Assembly (NCBI RefSeq): GCF_017591435.1
Contig: NC_059300.1
Location: 17,128,503 to 17,192,502 of the forward strand
Source of the DNA: Portunus trituberculatus
Lineage: Eukaryota > Arthropoda > Malacostraca > Decapoda > Portunidae
DNA length: 64,000 nucleotides
Reading direction: 5' to 3'
Part shown: one piece after another, positions 11,757-23,084 of the stretch
Position numbering within the stretch: position 1 is the stretch's first letter
Layout: each line of letters opens with the position of its first letter
Program-made: the position numbers and the translations under genes
The notes under the pieces: model-generated
The model's input: only the letters and a program-made list of their open reading frames with translations
Told to the model about the DNA's origin: nothing
Database searches by the model: none

Positions 11757-13275
11757 TGTCTACGTCTTCTTGAATCTTCTTGAATCTTGATAGTAAAGTA
11801 GGATTAACAGTAGATAAATAAAAGATAAAGGGAAAGGTTGTGGGAAGAGAAGCGTGAAAGAAAGTAGCAGATAGATAGTGTGTGGGCGTACCACACTGCT
11901 GTTTCTTTCATTTTTTTTTTAATCTCTGTTTTAAGGCGTATTTCTTATAATTGTTTTACTTTGCTGTTATTTTGTGTGTTTTCTCCTTTTAATTAATTAG
12001 TTTTAATATTATAGGTTTTATTAGTGAAGTGTAGTTATTTGATAATGAAAAGTAAAGATGACTAAGCTAATTACATTGCATTGCGGATTGAGTGCCTAAC
12101 AAAGATTGGTTGAGGGATTGGCTCATTTACTATCGTGTTGGTTCTTGGGAACCAGTGGTGTATTAATGTGTTCTTCGTTGGTTTTTATTGAGTCCAATAT
12201 TTGCAGGCTTTTTGATGAATTGATATATTAAAAGGTGTAATATTGTAGTATTTATAGTGTAGTCTTTTATTTTATTTTTCTCTTTTTCATTATAATTAAT
12301 GAATTTTAATCCTTTGTTGAATATTTTTGTTTGTTTGTTTTCTGATACTGGAGGATCGAGCATAATGGTATTGGTGGATATTCTAATACTGGTATCAATA
12401 GCGTTTTAATTAATGATGATTTGATTTTCTGGTGTAAGGTTTTTAAAACGTCGTAATTTAGACAAAATGCCTTCTCCTTTTTTTCATTCATTTTTTATAG
12501 TGCTTGCCTTCTAAGGCCTGTTTGCTGGAGTTTCAAGCCTAGGAATTTCCCTTCCTTGCTTGTGTTTATGCTTTTGCCATTTACTATGTATTGTATTATT
12601 TCATATTGAGCTAATGGAATTATTTTAAACTTTTCACTTTTCTGTATCTTCCATTTGCTTTCGTAATTACTTATTCTGTCCATTTCTCTTTCCACTTTCC
12701 TCTTCATCTTGAATTTAGATTTGCTCTGTGTTGTTATAATTTGTGTGACTTCGTCTGCTTACTTAGTGTCAAGGCAGCCGTGACCTGCTGGTGCTAAGTC
12801 GTTGGTGTATACTGTAAAGAGAGTTGGTGAAAGTATACTTCCTTGTGGAACTCCGCTTAATAGGTTTATATCTTTACTGTGGTAGCTGTTTATTGGCATT
12901 GTGGCTAATCTGTTACCTAGAAAAGTGTAGAGTGCTTTTTCAAGTATGGTGGGTAATCCCAAAAGTAAGTTTATATTTTAAGCCTTCGTGCCATACCTTG
13001 TCAAATGCTTTGGTTACGTCCCTTAAAACGACTGTTACTTGCTGCTTTTCAGCTAAGACGTAAAACATGGTTTCCCTAGTTATAGTTATTGCTCTTGTTG
13101 TTCCTTTGCTTGATCTAAACCCATGTTGACTGTCTTTTATTATGTTGTTATCTGTTAAGTAAGCACTTAGACGTCCCTGAATAATCTTCTCATTGTTTTT
13201 TCCTGGGACTTCGAGAAGTGATATTGGTCTGTAGTTGATAGGTATTTTTGGTGATTTATTGTCTCTAGGTATAAG
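11757..13275 (-). mobile_element. El1 copy B, 5'-truncated (left inner arm)
   Basis: The first 150 bases repeat positions 1-150 of copy A. Minus-strand frames give the RT signature GVPQGSILSPTLFTVYTNDL (12,759-12,962), a motif-D/E region with KWKIQKSEKFKIIPLAQYE (12,495-12,707) and the thumb (12,306-12,491). Upstream RT motifs stop at 13,275, where the sequence switches into an opposite El1 copy. Confidence 0.85.
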
Positions 13276-14510
13276 AAAACTAAAAATAAAGCCCCAGGAT
13301 CATATGGAATCAACAAAACTGTTTTAGAGAATTGTTCTTAAAATTCTATTAAAATGCTTAAAAACATCTTCAACGTATGTTTCTCATTATGTTATTTCCC
13401 AAGTGTACTAAAAACAAAACAATAATAAAACTTATACCTAAAGACAATAAATCAGCAAAAATGCCTATCAACTACAGCCCAATATCACTTCTCGAAGTCC
13501 CAGGAAAAAGCAATGGAAAGATTATTTAGGGACGTCTAAGCGCTTACTTAAAAGATAACAACATAATAAAAGACAGTCAACATAGGTTTAGATCAAGCAA
13601 AGGAACAGCAAGAGCAATAATTACAACTTGGGAAACCTGTTATGCCTTAGCTGAAAAAGCAGCAAGTAACAGTCGTTTTAAAGACGTAGCCAAAGCATTT
13701 GACAAGGTATGGCATGAAGTCTTAAAATACGTACAAACTTTTACATTTGGGATTACCTACCATACTTTAAAAAAACACTCTACACTTTTCTAAGTAACAG
13801 ATCAGCCACAACGTTTTAAAAACCTTACACCAAAAATCAAATCAACATTAATTAAAATGCTGCTGATAACAGTATTAGAATATCCACCAATACCATTACG
13901 CTCGATCCCCCAGTATCAGACAAAACAAAAGGATTAAAATTTATTGATTATAATGACAAGAATAAAAATAAAATATAAGACCTACACTATAAATACAATA
14001 TTACACTTTTTCATATATCAATTCATCAAAAAGCCTGCAAAATATTGAGCTTATTAAAAACCAACGAAGAACACATTAATAGTTATCTAATGAGAGAAAC
14101 GAACAAAATACATCACTTGTTCCCAAGAACCAACACGATAGTTAATAAGCCAATCCCTCAACCAATCTTTGTTAGCCACTCAATCCGGAATGCAATGTAA
14201 TTAGCTTAGTCATCTTTACTTTTCATTATCAAATAACTACACTTCACCAACAAAACCTATAATATTAAAACAAATTAATTAAAGGGAGAAAACACACAAA
14301 ATAAAACAATACTAAGAAACACGGCTTAAAACAGAGATTAAAAAAAAAAAAAGAAACAGCAGTGTGGTACGCCCACACACTATCTATCTCCTACTTTCTC
14401 TCACGCTACTCTTCCCACAACCTTTCCCTTTATCTTTTATTTACCTACTATTAATCCCACTTTACCATCAAGATTCAAGTGGATTCAAGAAGACGTCGAC
14501 AGTTCACGCA
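13276..14510 (+). mobile_element. El1 copy B', inverted partner of copy B (right inner arm)
   Basis: The plus strand starts with AATAAAGCCCCAGGATCAT, an RT segment also present in copy C at 20,990, and runs to the same 3' end as copy B, ending at about 14,510. Relative to copy B it lacks the catalytic core: after GATCAGCCACAACG it jumps to the thumb-coding region near 13,820. Head-to-head joining with copy B forms the centre of the palindrome. Confidence 0.82.
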
Positions 14511-15180
14511 CTGCCTATCTGTATGACAGACCTTCATACACCATTCCATCGCCCACAACAGTAGACAGTGTTTTGTCTGTGCGTTTGTCGATGTGTGTAT
14601 GCTGTGTTAACATGTTTGTTGTTCCTGTGTGTGTCACTTAGTGCAAAATGTGTTTAGAGGTATATTGCCTGTCTGTCAGTGTTTTCACATGTGATAGTCT
14701 GCAAATACAGATTAAAAAGTGCATTTATGTAACCTGGTTTTCATACACATTATGTGACTTTTACTAAAAATAGCATTATGCAAATGCAATAGAAATAATA
14801 TAAAACGATATATTAAATATAAATCTATAGAAAACCATATGAATAATGATTGCAATTTATACTGAGAGAATCATAAACACAGGTACCTTTACAGTTGAAA
14901 CGAATACAAGGAAAGGGAAAATAAAGTATGGAAGGTGAAATATGGAAATAACGATACTGGAGATACCTGAAAATTTACTATTGTTTGATAGCCTTTATGT
15001 AACTTTAAGTAATAATAACAAAAAGTAAATGCAATGTATGTAATTTATGATACGCATATAAAATGAGAGACTATTGTTTGATAGCCTTTATGTAACTTTA
15101 AGTAATAATAGCAAAAAGTAAATGCAATGTATGTGATTTATGATACGCATATGAAATGAGAGACATAACATACTTGTAGT
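14511..15180. other. Shared spacer of the palindrome, right arm
   Basis: Inverted partner of 11,181-11,756, with a 93-bp tandem duplication described separately. No coding potential is recognised. Confidence 0.75.
14977..15162. repeat. 93-bp tandem duplication, right arm only
   Basis: ACTATTGTTTGATAGCC starts at 14,977 and again at 15,070, and the two 93-bp units differ at only a few positions. The left-arm partner (about 11,210-11,310) has one unit. Confidence 0.9.
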
Positions 15181-15390
15181 TCTTGGAGGAGGTAGTAGAC
15201 ACCTACCGAAACAATACTTTACTCCCAACGAGGTCTAATAACACTAGTTTAGGAGGTGCTGTGAACTCTCCATTAAAGGTAGTTGTGATCTCGCTGAACG
15301 TTTCCCTTTGTGTCTTACAACTCAAGGCGGCAGTCACAGACTGCCCTCTAAAGACAACTCTCCTACTTTTCAAAAAACTACATGCACTTA

Positions 15391-15448
<58 letters not shown>

Positions 15449-15815
15449 CACTTAAAATTCAAAGTTTAAAATATAATGGTGCCTTCAAATCTAACCTCGG
15501 AGTCCCCTTCTGGAGAGGGGAATAGAAATGTCCCCAGGTCGAACTGCCCTCTCGTTAGCGACCCAAAATGTCTTAACACCTCACTCAACTTTTTCTACAT
15601 TAACTTCTGGAACATTTGCGGTCTTAGATCTAAGTTTAAGTCTGTGGAACAGCACCTCTCCTCTACTAAACCTCATCTTCTTTTTCCTCACCGAAACACA
15701 GTTATCTGAGGCAATTGAAAGGAGCCTCTTCTTTGGTCCCTCCTACTTTCTCTATTCTCATTTTCTTTCCATTGTTGAATGTTGCGCGTATGTGCCCAAC
15801 GACTTAGCCTGCTCT
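15180..15815 (+). mobile_element. El2 5' part, truncated at 15,815 (right arm)
   Basis: Inverted partner of 10,537-11,180. The plus strand encodes the start of the endonuclease (LTETQLSEAIERSLFFGPSY), ending in VPNDLACS at 15,815, where left-arm El2 continues but this copy joins sequence homologous to 5,433. A (CA)n tract at 15,391-15,445 interrupts the 5' UTR. Confidence 0.8.
15391..15445. repeat. (CA)n microsatellite
   Basis: About 27 CA units in the El2 5' UTR. The left arm at 10,990-11,000 has only a short GTGTGTGTG tract, so the array expanded in the right arm. Confidence 0.95.
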
Positions 15816-15878
15816 ATGTAGTCCACGGGAACCATGCACTACAGCCACCTACCTGGCCCTACACTACTACAACCATTA

Positions 15879-15935
<57 letters not shown>

Positions 15936-16780
15936 CAACCCCAAAAATAAGAGATTAGATCATGAGTGTCTGCATCAAAATGAGACCTAACATATAAATC
16001 AATGAACGTATAAACCTTAAAAGCCTTTTCCTCTTCAAAACTATCTAAAACAATAGAAAGCTGCATAAATATCCGTTCCGACAATTCTTTTTATTTATTT
16101 ATTTATCTTTTTTTACGCAAGAATGAGAACTACCAAGGGCAATAAAACATTAAAGAATAATGTCCACAGGAACTGCAGGTTCTCTGAAAGATTTTGAAGG
16201 ATTAGCCAAAAGATATGGAGAAATGTCTAGAAACCTCATCTTAAAAAAAAGTCATGTCGTAGGAAGATGGAAATACAGAAGCAGGCAGGGAGTTCCAGAG
16301 TTTACTAGTGAAAAGTATGAATGATTGAGAATACTAGTTAACTCTTGTATTAGAGGGCTGGACAGAATAGGGATGAGAGGAAGAAGAAATCCTTGCGCAG
16401 CGATGCCGCAGGAGGAAGGGAGCTAAGCAGTTAGCAAGATCAGTAGAGCAGTTACCATGAAAATAGCGACAGAGAAAAAAAAAAAAAAAAAAAAAAAAAG
16501 ATTCAACATTCCGGCGGTGTGAACGAGGCTGAAAACAGTTAGTCAGAGATGGGGAGTTGATGAGACGAAAAGCTTTTGATTCTATCCTATCTAATAACAC
16601 TGTGTAGGTGGAACCCCCAAACATGCAAAGAGTACGCCATACAATGATGGATAAGGCCCTTGTACAGAGTTAGAAGTTGGAGGGGTGAAAAAAGAGATGA
16701 GAAAATGTATGTCAAAATGAAGTGGTCTAACTTGAAACGTATTATAACAAGTGATGAATCCCTTCGTACCTTCCTAGACA
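15816..16780 (-). mobile_element. El2 3' end with (CT)n tract (right arm)
   Basis: Inverted partner of 4,560-5,433. It includes (CT)n at 15,881-15,932. The minus-strand frame 16,334-16,624 carries SKAFRLINS-like and HRCARISSSSHPYSVQPSN sequences, the C-terminal region of El2 polymerase, and 16,587-16,781 supplies the preceding YKGLIHHCMAYSLHVWG. A 25-bp A run at 16,475-16,499 interrupts the frame. Confidence 0.75.
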
Positions 16781-16956
16781 AATTCGCTGCACTCAGATCG
16801 CCTTGATCCGGAGAGTTAAGCTTAAACCACTCATTTACAGCAATATAGTTGTAGTTCTAAAAAGTGTTCCAATAGCTTGGAATGAGCATTATTTATTTAC
16901 TTACCTTTAACATGTCATTAGGTCTTTAGGAAGTGTTCGCATTCGCTCTTCTACAC

Positions 16957-17081
16957 CAGGGGTTCTCAAAGTGGGGTTCCCGACCCCCAGGGGGATCGCG
17001 AAATAATTTATGAGGGTCGCGAGAGAAGCAAGCCCATCCTTCCCATTAGTAATGGTAAGTTGTTCAGCCTTTAAAGACAGT

Positions 17082-17165
<84 letters not shown>

Positions 17166-17358
17166 CATACGTGTGTAAGTACATACATATACATACATGC
17201 ATACATACACATACATACATAGAAAGGCAAGCAGATACACGGAGACAACGAAATGCCTCATAGGGATTGACAGAAATTCGGTGTTGTTGGGGGTGCGGGT
17301 CGCCACTCTGTCGGAGTAATTTGTAGGGGTCGCAACCAAAAAAGTTTGAGAACCACTG
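16957..17358. mobile_element. hAT-type MITE, 402 bp, with 8-bp TSD
   Basis: The ends are CAGGGGTTCTCAAAG and, in reverse complement, CAGTGGTTCTCAAAC, the typical short terminal inverted repeats of hAT elements. The direct repeat TTCTACAC flanks both sides (16,949-16,956 and 17,359-17,366). The palindrome partner near 4,280-4,300 lacks the element and reads through, giving a natural empty site. The inside holds a (GA)n tract (17,087-17,160) and CATA repeats, with no transposase. Confidence 0.93.
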
Positions 17359-17639
17359 TTCTACACCAAGTCACTACTCATTAATACATTTATTTTGGGA
17401 TTCTGTTGCCGGACAGTTTTGCTGCTATTTTCTTTTCCCTTTTAAATATTTCTTATTTTCCAGTGATTTTCATTACTCTTTGTTTCCACCAAACTCCCAA
17501 CAATTATATTACTACAACAGCTGTATAGTCACCCATACTTTTGCACAAATCTATGATCTCTCCATATTTTCCATTTATGTACCATTACTTTTTTAACCAC
17601 TCTTGTCACTCTAACTAATAATTATCAATGAATAAGCAG

Positions 17640-18110
17640 GTTGTCATCAAGAAAGACCATTGATATCCACTTTATTTCATAAAGATGCCTCACTTAACAA
17701 GACTGAAGAAATAGCAGAAGCTCTTAATGAATATATTAGTGAATTTGCAACCAAACTCAATGATGCACTACCCCTTGCTGTCAGATATGCCACTCAATAT
17801 CTTCATGGAAATCATGAGAATTCTATGATTTTCCCTCCAGTCAATTGTATTATCGTGATGAATGTTATCAACACTATCAAGAATGAAAAAATCACATGTT
17901 AATGAAGTCTCCGTCAACATATTTAAACGTAACACCGAGGAAATTACTTAACCCATTCCAATACATTTCAATCAATCAATGTCCACTGGTAAAGTTCCCT
18001 CTTATTTAAAGAATTGTCACAAGGTTTTACCTTAAACACACCACTCCTCTTTTTAAAGAGCAAAAATTCTTAAACTTCAAGACTAAATTAATCTTTTAAT
18101 TTCAAAGGGG
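17640..18110 (+). pseudogene. El3 non-LTR polymerase fragment (right arm)
   Basis: The frame 17,660-17,902 begins MISTLFHKDASLNKTEEIAE and continues through NSMIFPPVNCIIVMNVINTI, which looks like the segment leading into the first RT motifs of non-LTR polymerases. The following 200 bases continue with SMSTGKVPSYLKNCHK and HHSSF across stops, a likely motif-1/2 remnant. The left arm lacks everything after 17,820. The clade is not determined. Confidence 0.6.
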
Positions 18111-18473
18111 TGGGGCCCTTTAAAGGGGTGGTTAAAGGAAGCGTCCGGTCTGAGGCAATAGGGTGATAGGATATCCCTCCGGGGACAGCTTCAACGCACT
18201 TTTCGACACATATTAGCGGGTGGAAGAGAGTGCTCAGTTGTAGGCAATCTTCCCTAGGCTGTTAGACTTTTGTTAGATGTGGTTCTGTTCTTTTAGCAGT
18301 CTTGCATTAGGCACCCAGGGAACCATGCCGGTACTGCATTTTGGCTACTCCGTGCATACGAGATCGATAAGCGATTTACGTATGAGTGGGTCTGCTAGGC
18401 TACATGTATTTATTGGCCTGGGTCTAACAAAGAAACTGACACTTACATATTGTTTACTCAGTAGATGTAACCA
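18111..18473. other. Unassigned sequence between El3 and El1-C
   Basis: Present only in the right arm. A 68-codon open frame (18,277-18,483) has no motif I recognise. It may be more of El3. Confidence 0.4.
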
Positions 18474-18546
18474 TTCAAAATGACAAGAGTGAAAATAAAA
18501 TGCAAATGTCCGGTGAATAGAGATAAGAAGATCAAGTTTCTAGAGA

Positions 18547-19538
18547 TTCTATGAGGAAATGAAATTCATGTAACCAAAGTTTTTACCACTCCTGGGTTCT
18601 GCTCTCCTTCTCCTAAATAAACACCAAACTAACAATATTTTTACCAAGAAAATAACAGAATTATTGCAAGAAAGTGATTTCATGCCAGTGCTGCCACCTG
18701 AAATAGAAGTTAAAAAGAAAAAGTGTAATAGTGACAAGACAAGATGAACTCATCTACGGCAGGGATGAAGAGCAAATAGTAGAAGAGATAGGGAAATGTA
18801 ACAACTGGATAGGAGAAAATATAGAATCTTTCTACAAGTTCCTAAACTCCTCAATAATCAAGATGACTTTCAATCAAACAGCTCTAGCTAAGAAATGCAC
18901 GCAAAAAGGTCTACTGGCATTCAAGCTAAGCATCCCACTATATGACATTAAACAAGAAACATACATCTCAATCCTATGCTGCATGAAATGCAATAATTTA
19001 GAAGACCATGCAACAAAAGACTGTAAAAAGCCGAAAGAATATAAGATATGCTCAGATTGCAGCAAAGGACACACCTGGCAACAATGCAAGAAAGAAAAGA
19101 AACAATATATCAACTGCAGAGAGAACCATAGTAGCTACTATGGCCATGAAATGCAGTAAGAGGAAAGAAATACTTAAGAAACAGAGGAATTTGGAAGCAG
19201 AAAGAAACAAAATGACGTATGCGCGAGCACCAAACAGTACAATCACCCAACTTTGGCAGGCTAATCCACAGGCTACCCAAATGAATACTCAAATCAGTAA
19301 AGTAGAAACCCTCAAAATAAACATTTGTATTGTCCACGCTCATTATAGGAACCTGGAAAAACAAGGCTCTTATGAAGATGAACTGAATAAAGTACTGAAA
19401 ATAAATGTCATACCCACTATTAAAATTCCACAAATTCCAGACTCAGAGAAAATCTTCACTAGTCAACAAAACCAAACAAGTTCAATTACGTCTCTGCCTG
19501 AAAAAAAACCAAGAAAGTATAGAGATAAAAAGAAATGA
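18547..19538 (+). pseudogene. El1-C ORF1, gag-like with zinc knuckles
   Basis: The N-terminal part reads TNNIFTKKITELLQESDFM before a stop, then frame 18,731-19,159 gives the gag core and the knuckles CMKCNNLEDHATKDC and CSDCSKGHTWQQC (the second one residue short in its C-to-H spacing compared with copy A). Frame 19,008-19,538 carries the C-terminal lysine-rich part. The single-residue loss in the second knuckle coincides with the frameshift between the two frames. Confidence 0.78.
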
Positions 19539-19891
19539 AAGGAGAAACAATTAGCAAAGAAATAGCAAGCATGGAACAAGAGTTAATAATGTCTATAGAG
19601 TCTGACGATATAGGTCTAAAAATCTACACAACACAAGAATGAGGCTGGCCCCAGGAACGTTTCACAACCGAAGACTTAATTTGAGGGAATAAACAACAAA
19701 ATATACAAATACACTTACACAGATGACAGATTCATAGAAATATAAGTATAAAATATGATAAAAAAAAATACATTACGGGGATGCTGGAACAAAGTACCAA
19801 GAGATGTCTTTCGTAAAATAAGAGCAGATTTAACGCAACACAGATCACCTGTGGACCTAGGGGACAAACGCCTTAAGAGAACAAACAGACC

Positions 19892-20626
19892 ATGAAAAAT
19901 ATTTTCATAACAATTCAACACAATACCCTAAATTGGAGAATAAACAAAGAGTCCCTTATTACATATTATCTTCAAATTAAACCACAAAATATACTAATTA
20001 ATAGTCACGGATTAAAGAGTAACGAAAGCCTAAAGACACCTGGTTACAGATGCTACACAGCAAATACTAGCGAAAGTATCAATGACGGTTCAGCAATAGC
20101 AATAAAACAAGAAATACAACACAAGCTAATAGATGACTTCATAACAGACGTTCTAGCCGTTGAAATCAATACCACACACAGACCTATAGTCATCGCTACC
20201 ACATATTTGCCTCCCAGAAGACTATATTTACCTTTTCCAGACATATACAGACTTATAAACAACAACATACCCACATACATTCTTGAAGATTTCAACTGTT
20301 CACATGCACACGTTGGAAATAATATAAATAATACAGTGGGAAAAAGCATTATGTAAATGATAAACCAAGGTAAATTAATGCACCTTGGACCTCATTTCCC
20401 TACATTTATAAGACATGGTTCTGCAACCAATCCGGACATTTTTTTTTTTTCAAATGAACACAGCAGATCTTTAAATAGTATAATAGAATCGGGCAATATT
20501 ACCTCGTCTGACCATATTCCAATCATTTTTAATGTCTCTACATTTCTTATCAAACAAAAACACACATACCAATTAAAAAAAAGCAAACTGGAAACAACTA
20601 CAGGATATTCTGGACAATATAATTAA
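19892..20626 (+). pseudogene. El1-C endonuclease
   Basis: The frame 19,892-20,356 (154 codons) covers most of an APE-like endonuclease, with NSHGLKSNESLK near the N-terminus and ATTYLPPRR mid-domain; the catalytic GDFN appears as EDFN. A stop follows and the frame 20,357-20,626 supplies the SSDHIPIIF segment holding the catalytic S-D-H. RT sequences after 20,640 are heavily mutated. Confidence 0.75.
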
Positions 20627-21398
20627 AGTAAGAACGCTAGATAAATGCACAACTGAGGAGGCAGAACAAAAAATGAACTTTTGGTTATGCACAAAAGAAG
20701 CAATGAACAAAACGATACCCAAGAGTAACTATAAACCCATTTACCAAGCACTAAGAACTCTAGAAATTAAAAACCAAACAGATTATAAAATGTTCTGAGG
20801 CATAATGCCGAAAACAATGGCTAGACGTTTCATAACTACCAGAGAACACACATAGAAACTTACATAAACATTCACAACCACAGAATAAAACCATACAACA
20901 CTTCATACTTAACCAGACTAAACAATAACTGTTTCTACACTAGAGCCATAGATACGGAGGAATGAAAAAGACACAAAGAAAACTAAGAATAAAGCCCCAG
21001 GATCATCTGGAATAAACAAAATAGTTTTAGAGATATGTTCTCAAAATTCTATTAATATGTTTAAAAACATCTTCAGTGCATGATTTTCATTAGGTTATTT
21101 CCCAAGTGTAATAAAAAAAAAAAGTAATAAGTAATAAAACTTATACATAAAGACAATAAATCACTAAAAATACCTATCAACAACAGACCAATATCACTTC
21201 TCAAAGTCCCAGGAAAATTCAATGAGATTATTCAGGGACGTCTATACCCTTACTTAACAGATAACAACATGTTAAAAGACAGTCAACATGGGTTTATATC
21301 AAACAAATGAACAACAACAGCAATAACTACAACTGGAGAAACCATCTCTTACGAGAAATCATAACGTAAGTGATAGTGTCTGGCATGAAGACATGCTA

Positions 21399-21720
21399 AG
21401 TGTAATTCAGTTTCTTGGCATTTTTTTTTTTTTTTTTTAAGACACGGACATACCCAATCCAGTTACTCAGGAAACGCAGAAATGCAAGCAGAATTTTTTT
21501 TCGAAGCCTTTTCCTGCTTAAATCTGCATTACTTTCGGACAATTTGTTTTACCAGAGTTCTCAACTACTATTATATCGTCATTATTTCCGTCTTGTTTAG
21601 ATAAAGATACATATCGACTACATTTTTTAACACAAACAATAACAGTTTTTGTATTGATATATGTTTATAGTTTTCCAAGAAAGAACGCAGGGGATTTATG
21701 GTAATTAAGTGATTTTTCAG
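21399..21720. other. No recognisable feature
   Basis: A run of T at 21,421-21,438 and A+T-rich sequence. Nothing is supported. Confidence 0.4.
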
Positions 21721-21843
21721 GGAAATTCGCTCTGGGTCGACGGGCACGTGATGCCATCTGGCGACAGAGGCAGTTTCACAAGTCGCCTAATGCCTTATAC
21801 CAAAGATGCTCTATAGGCCCTGCACCGCTAATCGGTGGAAGCT
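21721..21843 (+). mobile_element. SINE, left part, split by El4
   Basis: The end of this piece, TGCACCGCTAATCGGTGGAA, matches the 3' body of the SINE at 26,053-26,384, and the rest of the SINE (CAGCGCTTCCCATAC onward) resumes at 28,952. The 11 bases CGGTGGAAGCT at 21,833-21,843 are repeated at 28,941-28,951 as the target duplication of El4. Where the SINE starts upstream is unclear. Confidence 0.6.
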
Positions 21844-22037
21844 GATTGATTGATACATTTATTGTTGAATTAATAAATAATTACAACAAAGGAGGAGGAT
21901 GGACCTTGCCACCCACCCCCTGGGCAAAGACTTAAGGTTAAAGTATCAAAATATAACTCTGGACAGTATACACAACAAGAATACAAGTATTTCAATAAAT
22001 AAATACACATATTGCACACCTTATTGCCTAAGACATC

Positions 22038-22512
22038 CTACAGTCTGGGAGCAAACTGAGGATATTCCCTGAGTATATCCCTGAGAGTGGTTGAGTCTAG
22101 GAGATGGTCAATGAGGCTGTACAAGTCATGCTGACCTTGTGGCCTAAATTTAGCAATGAGAGGACATTCCATGATATAGTGACGCAGAGTGTGTCCCCTT
22201 GGTGCAGCACACAGCACACACCAGGAGAAGCACTGACTTCCCAAAAGTATTTGTAGCCTAATCTGAGCCTCATTGCCACCCTGTCATGTGATGCAGCGTG
22301 TCTCCCGTAGGTGTAAGCACAGCTCTGGGAGACACGTGCATAGTGAAGACTAGTGCTACTGTCCCTATGGCAACAAAGCTCCAACTGATCACTAATGCTA
22401 CTATGTACAAAGTCCTTAATGCTACTCTTAACATACCCCAGAGTGTACTCAGTGCCAGGGTCCACTGTGTCATCTTGTAGGGCACACTGAGCAAGGTGGT
22501 CTGCTTTTTCAT
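22038..22512 (-). pseudogene. El4 C-terminal zinc-finger region
   Basis: Two overlapping frames (22,097-22,465 and 22,038-22,244) give YARVSQSCAYTYGRH followed by RVAMRLRLGYKYFWEV, then CVLCAAPRGHTLRHYIMEC, a CCHC finger typical of the C-terminal end of I and Jockey polymerases. The reading ends ILREYPQFAPRL before the 3' UTR. Confidence 0.78.
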
Positions 22513-22572
22513 TTAGCGGGATACCAACATGAGAGGGTATCCAGATTAAATGGACCGTGGCTCCAGCACCTT

Positions 22573-23001
22573 CTAGAGCGTGAATGAGATCAAGACACTA
22601 TTAACTAGATCACAGTCATGGGGGAGGTGGATTGAAGGGCATACAATGCAGAAATATACATTCTTATGGAGAGGCGCCACAATGTGGAGCGCCTCCTGTA
22701 CAGCATACAGTTTTGCTCTAGTGGAAGACATGTGTGCAGGGAGCCACCTGGAAACCTCAGTGTCAGTGTAGAGATTGGCAGAGATGTAGTCACGGATGAA
22801 CAGCCCACGTCCAGACCTGATGCCATTGACTGACCCATCACAATAAACATGAATAGCCTGAACATGTGGGAACTTAGACAATTTAGTCATGAACATGTCT
22901 TGCAGCACATGAGGGAGCCAGTCCCTCTTGGGCTGATGCAGAGTGAATATCAACACTGACACGGTGAGGGTTCCAGGCGGGTTGCAGCGGTGACATAACA
23001 A
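22573..23001 (-). pseudogene. El4 RNase H domain
   Basis: IHVYCDGSVNGIRSGRG carries the first catalytic aspartate; the glutamate position, normally AEL in this family, reads STRAKLYAVQEAL with lysine in its place. The third acidic motif is in another frame after NVYFC. RNase H in I-clade elements removes the RNA strand. Glutamate-to-lysine change and a frameshift make it inactive. Confidence 0.75.
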
Positions 23002-23084
23002 CGTTAATACAAGCCTCGGCTACACCTACACTTGTCAGTACTCCCAAGATCTTCCTGAGGTATGGTGTTGTAGGAGTGCGAGGA

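Larger units (their letters stand above)
18474..21398 (+). mobile_element. El1 copy C, 3'-truncated (right outer arm)
   Basis: Inverted partner of copy A from about 3,845 to 1,226. Gag, endonuclease, linker and the first RT motifs are present in order, and homology stops at about 21,398 in the GGCATGAAGACATGCTAA region, before the RT catalytic core. It is the best-preserved source for El1 gag and endonuclease in the window. Confidence 0.82.

Noticed and set aside
18277..18483. Protein gene of 68 codons between El3 and El1-C
   Set aside because: No motif; lies in the right-arm segment that is probably El3 remnant.
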